The notes under the pieces: model-generated
The model's database searches: none
Told to the model about the DNA's origin: nothing
The model's input: the letters and a program-made list of their open reading frames with translations, nothing else
DNA from: CAZCBJ01 sp964496705
Lineage (GTDB): Bacteria > Chloroflexota > Anaerolineae > Anaerolineales > Anaerolineaceae
Reading direction: 5' to 3'
NCBI GenBank assembly: GCA_964496705.1
Contig: CAZCBJ010000104.1
Location: 1 to 12,599, forward strand
Length of the DNA stretch: 12,599 bases
Shown here: positions 7,353 through 12,599 of the stretch, in pieces
Numbering within the stretch: position 1 is the first letter of the stretch
Layout of the letters: every line of letters begins with the position of its first letter
Position numbers and translations under genes: made by a program

Positions 7353-8033
7353 ATGCCAACAGATCAACAAAATTACCCCGTGAAGGGAAGCCCCAGGCAG
7401 ATGCGGGGGTTGCAGGCTGCCTTGGCTCTGGCCAAATTATGCGAATTCGACTGCCAGCACACATTTCAGGTAACCCGCCTTGCACTGATCCTCTTTGATG
7501 AGCTGGCGGATTTACACCGATTGGGAGATGAACAACGATACTGGCTCGAAATGGCCGCATTATTGCACGATATTGGTTGGGTGGAAGGTTGGCGAGGTCA
7601 CCACAAAACTGCTCAACGGATCATTCTTAACACCCAATTATTGCCGTTGAATCACAAAGAACGACTGATCATCAGTTGTATTGCCAGGTATCATCGCCAA
7701 GCCCTCCCGTCAAAAGCGCACGACCACTTTTCCGCCCTGAACCAAATTGAACAACACACAGTATCTCTTTTATCCGGCATGCTCAGGCTGGCGGATGGTC
7801 TGGATAGCTCACATCAGTCAAGAGTCCAGGATTTGCACTGTTCCATACGCGGCAAAAAAATCACTGTTAAATGTACCGTTAAGGCTAATCCCACCGAAGA
7901 AGAGCAGGGATTTTTCGAAAAATGCGACCTGCTTGGCATGAACTACTCTCGAAAAATTGAAATTAAATGGCGGCTAAATGCATCAACGGAGGCAGAGCTT
8001 GTCTCACGAACTGATCGATCGCATAACAAATAA
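7353..8033 (+). CDS. Standalone HD domain protein of the Ppx/GppA C-terminal type
   Basis: This 226-residue protein matches the HD-type helical domain found in the C-terminal half of Ppx/GppA exopolyphosphatases and guanosine pentaphosphatases. It lacks the N-terminal ASKHA phosphatase domains. Visible landmarks are His36, LLHDIG (71-76, the HD pair), GHHKTAQRII (82-91), IARYHR (110-115) and LLSGMLRLADGLDSSH (139-154), in the same order as in Ppx domain III. A short strand-rich C-terminal part follows. With the HD ligands intact, a metal-dependent phosphohydrolase or nucleotide-binding role is possible. It lies 92 bases after the CHAD gene, so it may be in the same operon or have its own promoter. 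An in-frame ATG at 7332 is blocked by a TGA directly before 7353. The 3' end overlaps the moxR relic. Confidence 0.82.
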   Translation: MPTDQQNYPVKGSPRQMRGLQAALALAKLCEFDCQHTFQVTRLALILFDELADLHRLGDEQRYWLEMAALLHDIGWVEGWRGHHKTAQRIILNTQLLPLNHKERLIISCIARYHRQALPSKAHDHFSALNQIEQHTVSLLSGMLRLADGLDSSHQSRVQDLHCSIRGKKITVKCTVKANPTEEEQGFFEKCDLLGMNYSRKIEIKWRLNASTEAELVSRTDRSHNK

Positions 8034-8177
8034 TATTCTCAAAGTTCCATCGGTAGCCGGTAAACCGTTCATCAACTCTTGACAGCCGTTTTATACGAAG
8101 GGCATGTTCTCCTAGAAGATGTTCCGGGAACTGGGGAGACCGCGCTGGCTCGCGCACTGGCTTCCTCGCTGGGCAAG
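7999..8177 (+). pseudogene. Relic 5' end of a MoxR-type AAA+ ATPase gene
   Basis: A ribosome binding site GGAGG (7988-7992) stands 6 bases before TTG 7999, which reads LSHELIDRITNNILKV, the typical N-terminus of MoxR ATPases. That frame hits TGA at 8080. The sequence continues one frame over from about 8073 as QLLTAVLYEGHVLLEDVPGT, then GETALARALASSLG, the MoxR Walker A region. Two lesions are seen: an apparent 1-base loss near 8073, and Walker A Lys replaced by Glu (GTGET for GTGKT; GAG at 8136-8138). About 260 residues that should follow, including Walker B, are missing, and DUF58-like sequence begins directly. MoxR family members act as chaperone-type ATPases with DUF58/vWA partners. Clearly non-functional. 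Confidence 0.75.
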
Positions 8178-8386
8178 ATCAATTGGCCCATTTGCTTCAG
8201 GCATTGGCCTCAGCCACTCCATACATCACCGCTCCCTTTGAAGATTTCTTAAGTCTTTCACTCCCCAAGCTGCCCTATGGCGCCAGTCTGGAGATTGTAC
8301 CTGCGGTGATAAAACCTGCTCTGGTCGATACGCTCTTTCGCATGAAAATATATCGAGCGCATACCAGTTGTGTGCCACATGCTTGA
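8174..8386 (+). pseudogene. Relic 3' end of a DUF58 gene
   Basis: In the frame beginning near 8174 the sequence reads QDQLAHLLQALASATPYITA, then PFEDFLSLSLPKLPYGASLE and IVPAVIKPALVDTLFRM. This resembles, from memory, the C-terminal vWA-like part of DUF58 proteins (a pattern like PFEDLL...PRLPWGATLVVVT). Only about 60-70 residues remain. The front of the gene, including the core DUF58 motif, is absent, and the frame does not match the upstream moxR relic. The frame closes at TGA 8384-8386, but homology probably ends before that, near 8360-8370, where DUF4129-like sequence starts in another frame. DUF58 genes normally lie directly downstream of moxR, which supports the reading. No start codon with a ribosome binding site is visible. 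Confidence 0.6.
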
Positions 8387-8615
8387 TCTTTGTGCAGCGC
8401 TGGGCCATGTTCGCCCCCGGTCAATCACGCCGTTGGAATTTCTACCCATGGCAACCGCCCTGCTGCCGAATGAAGCACCCAACCTGAGCATCATCACCCA
8501 TGCATATCTTCAGGTACGGTACGCACAGCTTCCAGAAGATCCCGCAGAGCTTTCACGGGTTTAGGCTGCCTGGAAACAGGTTCAGACAGCAGGGAGAAAC
8601 CTGATCCAGCAGTAG
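8370..8615 (+). pseudogene. Relic 3' end of a transglutaminase-like/DUF4129 (TgpA-type) gene
   Basis: From about 8379 the frame reads MLDLCAALGHVRPRSITPLE, then FLPMATALLP and IITHAYLQVRYAQLPEDP. This is the pattern of the cytoplasmic DUF4129 tail of TgpA-type membrane transglutaminase-like proteins (TP.E.a..La..lP ... ltd.Y..vRYg..p). The frame is interrupted by TAG at 8562-8564, after SRV. It continues sensibly as AAWKQVQTAGRNLIQQ to a second TAG at 8613-8615. The first TAG is therefore most simply a CAG-to-TAG nonsense change in the ancestral gene. Everything upstream of the tail, including the membrane helices and transglutaminase core, is missing. As third gene after moxR and DUF58, it is in its customary place. 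Confidence 0.65.
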
Positions 8616-8631
8616 AGAAAAACCAGGCAGC
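8565..8631. repeat. Nested inverted repeat at the convergent junction
   Basis: GCTGCCTGG at 8565-8573 is the exact reverse complement of CCAGGCAGC at 8623-8631. Nested inside, CAGGTT (8577-8582) pairs with AACCTG (8598-8603). It straddles the end of the DUF4129 relic and the gap before the M20 gene. It could be a structured 3' end or chance; no function is evident. Confidence 0.4.
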
Positions 8632-8636
8632 GCCCA
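8618..8636 (-). terminator. Possible weak terminator after the M20 peptidase gene
   Basis: Read on the - strand, 9 bases after the M20 stop, GGGCGCTGCCT can fold into a small stem of about 4-5 pairs followed by GG and five T (8622-8618). The stem is short, so this is a tentative call for the end of the udk-VTT-M20 operon. Confidence 0.3.
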
Positions 8637-8644
8637 TCACCAAT

Positions 8645-10003
8645 TCATTCTCCAAAGGTCTTTAAAATACGCACCAAATGCTGTGCGCCTTTGAGGTACA
8701 GGTCCAATCGCACATTCTCGTTGGGAGCATGCGCACCTGATCCTGGATCGCCAATCCCGGCTGAAACGATCGGCACACCCAGCTCGTGAGCGAAGATATG
8801 ATTGGGACCAGAGCCTCCGATGCTGGGCACAATTTGCATCGGCACACCATACACATCTGTTGCCGTCTCGCAGACCAAATTGACGAAGGGATGATCCGGA
8901 TCCGTGCGGTCGGGCGCTTCTCCGCCAAGATACCTCACATGCACATCATCGAATCCCTCTGCATCCAGGTGTTCACGCAACTGCTTGACCACCTGCTCAG
9001 GCTGCTGATTCATCACCAGGCGAAAATCAACTTTGGCCGAAGCCTTCGCCGGCAAGATTGTCTTTCCACCCGGGCCTTGGTATCCTGAGGTTAGACCGCA
9101 GATGGTGCAGGTCGGTTCAAAAACCTCGGCGACAGCTAGTTCCAAACCACCGGTCAAGCCTTTCAGGAATTCCTGAACCCCATATCGCGTGCGGTATTCC
9201 TGCGCCACCTCCGGCAAGGCGGTCATCAGCTCTATATCCCGTTGGGAAGGAGGCACAACCGCGTCATAGAATCCAGGGATTCGAATGCGCTCATCCGGAC
9301 CCTTGAGGCTATTGAGTGCCCAGACCAATCTCCATGCCGCATTAGGAAAAATCGAACCTCCCAGCCCGGAATGCACATCGCTTTCAGCCGTTTCAACGCT
9401 TAATTCGACATAACAAATTCCGCGCAGACCCAGATATTGCATGGGCACATCGCGGTGATCCACACCCCCAAACTCCCAGACGCACACATCTCCGGCCAGC
9501 TTCTCCCGGTTATCCCTCACAAAATCGTGCAGGTGCACGCTGCTCGTTTCCTCTTCCCCCTCAATCACAAATTTTACGTTACAAGGCAGCTCGCCATCCA
9601 TCGCCAGAAGAGCGTCTATGGCGAACAGACGGTTGGTAATGTTGCCTTTGTTATCACTCACCCCACGGGCAAACAACTTGCCGTCGCGGATGGTAGGCGT
9701 GAAGGGAGGCGAATCCCACAGCTCGAGCGGTTCGGGGGGCTGGACGTCATAATGGTTGTAGAAAATCAAAGTCTTATCGCTGCGCCCTTTGCGTTCAGCG
9801 AGCACAACCGGCGCACCCTTGGTTGGCAATATTTCCACATGGAAACCGCGACTGGCCAACAAGTCAGCCACCATCTGGGCACACTCCTTTAATCCCAGAT
9901 TTTGTGCCGAAATGCTTGGCTGCGCCAGAAGCTGCGCTAATTCATCGATGCTTGCCTGAAAATTTGCTTGTAGATAGTTGTCGTGAGATTGGTAATTTAC
10001 CAT
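8645..10003 (-). CDS. M20-family metallopeptidase (dipeptidase/carboxypeptidase type)
   Basis: This is a cytosolic two-zinc exopeptidase or amidohydrolase of family M20 (ArgE/DapE/PepV/CNDP group), 452 residues. The metal and catalytic residues are visible. NHYDVQP gives His84 and Asp86, GVSDNKGN gives bridging Asp118, and EGEEETSS gives base Glu151 and ligand Glu152. Asp182 may supply the next ligand, and SGAHAPNE gives His425. DVHSGLGG (209-216) lies in the dimerisation domain whose His211 reaches the partner's active site, and the C-terminal lobe has GGSGPNHIF. The pattern fits CNDP-like dipeptidases better than ArgE or DapE. The start ATG at 10003-10001 has GGAG 6 bases upstream. It follows the VTT gene by 20 bases and is the last gene of the operon. 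The exact substrate cannot be told. Confidence 0.9.
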   Translation of the reverse strand: MVNYQSHDNYLQANFQASIDELAQLLAQPSISAQNLGLKECAQMVADLLASRGFHVEILPTKGAPVVLAERKGRSDKTLIFYNHYDVQPPEPLELWDSPPFTPTIRDGKLFARGVSDNKGNITNRLFAIDALLAMDGELPCNVKFVIEGEEETSSVHLHDFVRDNREKLAGDVCVWEFGGVDHRDVPMQYLGLRGICYVELSVETAESDVHSGLGGSIFPNAAWRLVWALNSLKGPDERIRIPGFYDAVVPPSQRDIELMTALPEVAQEYRTRYGVQEFLKGLTGGLELAVAEVFEPTCTICGLTSGYQGPGGKTILPAKASAKVDFRLVMNQQPEQVVKQLREHLDAEGFDDVHVRYLGGEAPDRTDPDHPFVNLVCETATDVYGVPMQIVPSIGGSGPNHIFAHELGVPIVSAGIGDPGSGAHAPNENVRLDLYLKGAQHLVRILKTFGE

Positions 10004-10023
10004 TGCTTGCTCCAGGATTATGA

Positions 10024-10653
10024 CTAAAGACCACCCAGAAGGGATGCGCCGCCATAGGCAAACAACATCATTTTGAGTATCTTTCCCAGCCAGGTCCAGA
10101 ATAGGAATTTATGCACTTTCATCTTGAGTGCACCAGCCAACAAGCCGGCCATGTCAAACAACGGATTGGGAATAAAAGCGAGAATCAGAATTGCCCATCC
10201 GCCATAGCGGACCAACCAATTTTCCAATCTTGCCAGCCAATCCACTTCCGGCGAAGTGCTTTCCTCAACTTTGGACTTAAAAATTTTCTTAAAGATATTC
10301 AACCTCGAAAACCATCGGTTCACCCGCTCATTGAATTCCACCCGTTCGATGACTCCGCGTCCGCTGTAACCAGCCAGGTAACCCGACAGCTCCCCAAATG
10401 CTGCCCCACTTCCCGCAGCGACCGCCACCCAGAACGGGTTAAAAACCGCGCCCATCGCAGAAGTCACCATCACCCCCGGCAGTGGGATGATCACAGTGGC
10501 GTTGGCAATGATCGAGACCAGGAAAATACCTGGATACCCATAACCCTCTAGGTGTTGTACCTGATCGCGAATCAGATAAAGAAATATCGATAAACCAACC
10601 ACCAGGATGAGGATAAGAATTCGGCTCAAAAAGATCCAACGTTCTTTGGTCAT
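10024..10653 (-). CDS. VTT/DedA-type integral membrane protein
   Basis: This 209-residue membrane protein belongs to the VTT (SNARE-associated, DedA/TVP38-like) family, whose members act in lipid scrambling, undecaprenyl-phosphate recycling or envelope homeostasis. An N-terminal helix spans about 8-28. Re-entrant and transmembrane segments lie near 42-60 (IPLPGVMVT follows) and 73-95. The family motif region reads GAAFGELSGYLAGYSGRG (83-100). A charged cytoplasmic stretch spans roughly 104-145, and the second half has FIPNPLFDMAGLLAGAL (160-176) and a last helix near 183-205. The start ATG overlaps the udk stop as ATGA, so translation is coupled. Which subfamily and substrate it represents is not clear. 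Confidence 0.82.
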   Translation of the reverse strand: MTKERWIFLSRILILILVVGLSIFLYLIRDQVQHLEGYGYPGIFLVSIIANATVIIPLPGVMVTSAMGAVFNPFWVAVAAGSGAAFGELSGYLAGYSGRGVIERVEFNERVNRWFSRLNIFKKIFKSKVEESTSPEVDWLARLENWLVRYGGWAILILAFIPNPLFDMAGLLAGALKMKVHKFLFWTWLGKILKMMLFAYGGASLLGGL

Positions 10654-11285
10654 CGATTCTCTATGGACAACAATTCCTGAATGCGAGCGGTTACCATGGC
10701 CAACGCCACAACATTCATTCCACCCTCGGGGATGATGACATCCGCATACCGTTTGGAAGGTTCGACGAATTCCATATGCATGGGACGCACGGTTTCCAGA
10801 TATTGTTGAACAACCGATTCCATGATTCTACCCCGCTCAACGATGTCCCGTTGCAGCCGCCGGATAAATCGAATATCGGCATCGGTGTCCACAAATATTT
10901 TTACATCAAACAGCTTTCTCAACTCAGGCTCAGCAAATATAAGAATTCCGTCCACCAGGATGACTCCATGTGGCTCGACATGCACCGTATGAGTAGTGCG
11001 CATGTGGTCAGCAAAATCATAAACAGGGCGCTCAACCGGTTTCCATTGTCTGAGTTGATGAATATGCTCTATCAACAAACTGGTTTCCAGTGAATCCGGA
11101 TGGTCATAGTTAATCTTTACCCGTTCTTCGAATGTCAGGTCCCTGCGCTCACGATAATATGCATCATGCGGAAGAAAGGCAATCCGATCCAGCCCAACAT
11201 TTTTTAGGACCTGATTGGCGACAGTGGTTTTCCCTGAACCTGTTCCGCCAGCGATCCCGATCACAAGCGGTGCTTTTTTCGGCAT
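10650..11285 (-). CDS. udk: Uridine kinase
   Basis: This enzyme phosphorylates uridine (and usually cytidine) to UMP/CMP with ATP or GTP in pyrimidine salvage, in the cytosol. The 211 residues match family length. Features are Walker A GGTGSGKT (13-20), the nucleoside-binding PHDAYYRER (39-47), NYDHPDS (59-65), PVYDFADHMRT (87-97), the Walker-B-like strand VILVDGILIF (108-117), and the LID region RRLQRDIVERGR (142-153). The final EPSKRYADVIIPEGGMN (175-191) is also diagnostic. It is the first gene of a three-gene minus-strand operon, with the VTT gene overlapping its stop. No Shine-Dalgarno sequence precedes the ATG; the promoter -10 lies only 7 bases away, suggesting a leaderless message. 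Confidence 0.94.
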   Translation of the reverse strand: MPKKAPLVIGIAGGTGSGKTTVANQVLKNVGLDRIAFLPHDAYYRERRDLTFEERVKINYDHPDSLETSLLIEHIHQLRQWKPVERPVYDFADHMRTTHTVHVEPHGVILVDGILIFAEPELRKLFDVKIFVDTDADIRFIRRLQRDIVERGRIMESVVQQYLETVRPMHMEFVEPSKRYADVIIPEGGMNVVALAMVTARIQELLSIENR

Positions 11286-11292
11286 GTGGCAA

Positions 11293-11298
11293 ATTATA
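11293..11298 (-). promoter_or_regulatory. -10 element of the udk operon, likely giving a leaderless mRNA
   Basis: On the minus strand TATAAT (11298 down to 11293) is a consensus -10 box. Only 7 bases separate it from the udk ATG at 11285, the normal distance to a transcription start, so the transcript would begin at or next to the start codon. No good -35 hexamer is evident 16-18 bases upstream, and no Shine-Dalgarno sequence is present. Confidence 0.55.
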
Positions 11299-11300
11299 CC

Positions 11301-11440
11301 TTAGGGGTCGAAGTTTCCTGACAGACAGCCGCCTCGATTAATGTTAGAAACCAGATTCACGAATGAACAACCTATCATCATTCTGGGGTCGTACCTGTCA
11401 ACCTCTATTCGAGCATTTTCGATCCCGCCCCCCTAGTGGC
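11301..11440. other. Intergenic gap with no recognised gene
   Basis: This 140-base stretch between the udk promoter and the end of the ConA-like pseudogene shows no open frame that looks like a gene, no tRNA, and no clear terminator. Only a short TCGA...TCGA palindrome near 11409-11422 stands out, and it is too weak to call. Confidence 0.5.
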
Positions 11441-12209
11441 TTATAACGACAGGACTTCTGCCTTTAAATTGCAGATATCCAGCCACTGCTCTGAATTCGC
11501 CAATGTTCCAAAACGCAGCCGCCCATCGGGTGGTAAAGATGCATATTGGTTATCAACCCAGATAACCAATCCCAGAGGGAGCATGGGTGAAATGTGGGTT
11601 TCAAACACCAATTGGTTATCTACACGAAACTCTACTCGCTCAGTTCCCCAATTTATCTCATACAATTGCCAATTTTCGACTTCCAAATCTATTTCCTCTG
11701 CGTCTTCAGCGATCCAGCCGCCGAGAATCCTTCGTCCCAGGCGGGCAATCAGTGGAACAACCATCCCAGCCAAAGCCAGCGGCGCAGCCATCCACAGTCC
11801 TCGCGGAATATGACGGGCCCGAAACGTGGCTGCCAACATCCCCTGTGAGGGATGCCAGGTGGTTGGGAGGCGAGGCATGAAAAAACCAGGCGGCATTGGG
11901 CAGCTGCGGCGCACGGCGCGCCATACCCTTCAAACCAAGGCTGGCGGTGAAAGGATCATTCCACCATCCAAACCCCCAGGTTCCGGGCAGGTCAGCCGAA
12001 GAAACCCTCGCTCTGAGCGACAACTTCACTGGAGGCTGCCAAAGAAAATTTCTACGCGCCAAGCGCCGGTAATCATCCAATTGCGCCACACGATATTGAT
12101 GTGCCTCTCCACCGGGAATGGACAATCTCCATGATGATTCGCCATTTTGCAAGATGGCAGCCCCCGGGCTGCATCTGCCCTCCAATCCAATCCAGTCATC
12201 CACCTTCAT
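11441..12209 (-). pseudogene. Frameshifted concanavalin-A-like (GH16/LamG-type) protein gene
   Basis: Two overlapping minus-strand frames form one protein if a single base is skipped at 11840. Frame one runs from ATG 12209, which overlaps the DUF456 stop as ATGA, to about 11841. It carries WGFGWWNDPF (78-87) and LPNAAWFFHASPP (103-115). Frame two resumes at 11839 as MLAATFRARHIPRG. It continues through ENWQLYEINWGTERVEFRVD and PLGLVIWVDNQYA to TAA at 11441. The joined product is 255 residues. Alternating strands with W-Y-W-V-F-VD spacing and the WVDNQ segment suggest a ConA-like jelly roll such as GH16/LamG-type domains. Family and function are not certain, and no catalytic ExDxxE motif is evident. 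The indel falls in a run of four G, so a sequencing error is possible. Confidence 0.6.
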
Positions 12210-12599
12210 CTCAACCAGATCGCCCAAATAATCCACAGGAAAATCATCACCAACCCAATTCCCAAACGCACCACCGCTGACCACCCGCAGCCCATTGCCA
12301 TGCTGCGTGTGGACTCAATCGCCTTGCGGAAATCCTTAAGGCGGATGATTTCAATCACAAACAGCACCACCAGCGCAAACAGCAGCCCACCAAACGGGGG
12401 CAGCAGCACACTTCCCACCAGACCAGCTACCAGCGCTGCGCCAATCGCCCACCAGGATGCGCCGCTCGTTCGCGCGCTTGCGCCCATGAAAACATTATCA
12501 ACGACATTCCCTCCTGCCATGAGAATGGTGATCAGGGCGAATACGATTCCGCTGGACAGGTCTAGTCCATATATGATGGCATATACCAGCACCGCCAAC
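12206..12599 (-). CDS. DUF456 family membrane protein (5' partial)
   Basis: A small integral membrane protein whose N-terminus lies beyond the window edge; 130-131 residues are visible against about 160 for the family. The DUF456 pattern is recognisable: a Gly/Asp-containing segment (GGNVVDNVFMGASARTSGAS, where D-x(n)-G-x-GAS is typical), then hydrophobic GALVAGLVG-type segments. A second Gly-rich membrane segment, an amphipathic charged linker (EIIRLKDFRKAIEST) and a final helix (GLVMIFLWIIWAIWL) complete it. The apparent TTG start at 12598 is simply the window edge. Its TGA at 12208-12206 overlaps the start of the ConA-like gene. The function of DUF456 is not established. Confidence 0.72.
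   Translation of the reverse strand, partial: LAVLVYAIIYGLDLSSGIVFALITILMAGGNVVDNVFMGASARTSGASWWAIGAALVAGLVGSVLLPPFGGLLFALVVLFVIEIIRLKDFRKAIESTRSMAMGCGWSAVVRLGIGLVMIFLWIIWAIWLR

Noticed and set aside
8183..8564. Two small plus-strand proteins as genuine genes
   Set aside because: They lack ribosome binding sites and match only the tails of DUF58 and DUF4129 proteins, next to a broken moxR start, so they are relics.
12210..12284. Longer start (12284) for the ConA-like gene
   Set aside because: It would lie deep inside the DUF456 coding region; ATG 12209 overlaps the DUF456 stop in the ATGA manner used elsewhere in this window.
1..12599. CRISPR arrays, tRNA/rRNA genes, insertion sequences, phage or defence systems
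   Set aside because: No regularly spaced repeats, cloverleaf, transposase-like frame or terminal inverted repeats were seen by eye in any part of the window.

Overview
This is a bacterial chromosome segment of moderate GC content (estimated by eye). It reads as an environmental Chloroflexota genome, perhaps of the Anaerolineae. That placement is inferred from gene style (standalone Ppx-type HD protein, CHAD protein, paired Tmk-like proteins, a relic of a MoxR-DUF58-transglutaminase operon, a ConA-like protein behind a DUF456 protein). No rRNA or marker gene is present to prove it.

Region 1 (1-4718, + strand) is a complete phosphate-uptake operon apart from the 5' end of its first gene: pstS (cut by the window edge), pstC, pstA, pstB and phoU. 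A long intercistronic hairpin lies between pstS and pstC. pstC and pstA overlap as ATGA. A rho-independent terminator follows phoU.

Region 2 (4729-8033, + strand) starts with an extended -10 promoter. It carries two translationally coupled thymidylate-kinase-like proteins, the second with Arg in place of the Walker A Lys. Next come a CHAD-domain protein (polyphosphate-binding family) and a standalone HD domain of the type found in the C-terminal half of Ppx/GppA exopolyphosphatases. With pst-phoU next door, this looks like a phosphate/polyphosphate homeostasis module. The module idea is inference, and the Tmk-like pair is its least understood part.

Region 3 (7999-8615, + strand) is a collapsed gene graveyard. 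It holds the 5' end of a MoxR AAA+ ATPase gene (frameshifted, Walker A Lys to Glu), the 3' end of a DUF58 gene and the 3' end of a transglutaminase/DUF4129 gene with an in-frame TAG. They lie in the order of the familiar moxR-DUF58-tgpA operon, so most of that operon has been deleted.

Region 4 (8645-11300, - strand) converges on region 3. It is a tight operon of uridine kinase (udk), a VTT/DedA-type membrane protein and an M20 metallopeptidase. udk and the VTT gene overlap as ATGA. The udk promoter sits so close to the ATG that the transcript is probably leaderless.

Region 5 (11441-12599, - strand) holds a DUF456 membrane protein (5' end outside the window) coupled by ATGA to a concanavalin-A-like protein gene. 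The latter is broken by one extra base in a G4 run. The 11286-11440 interval holds the udk promoter and otherwise nothing I can identify.
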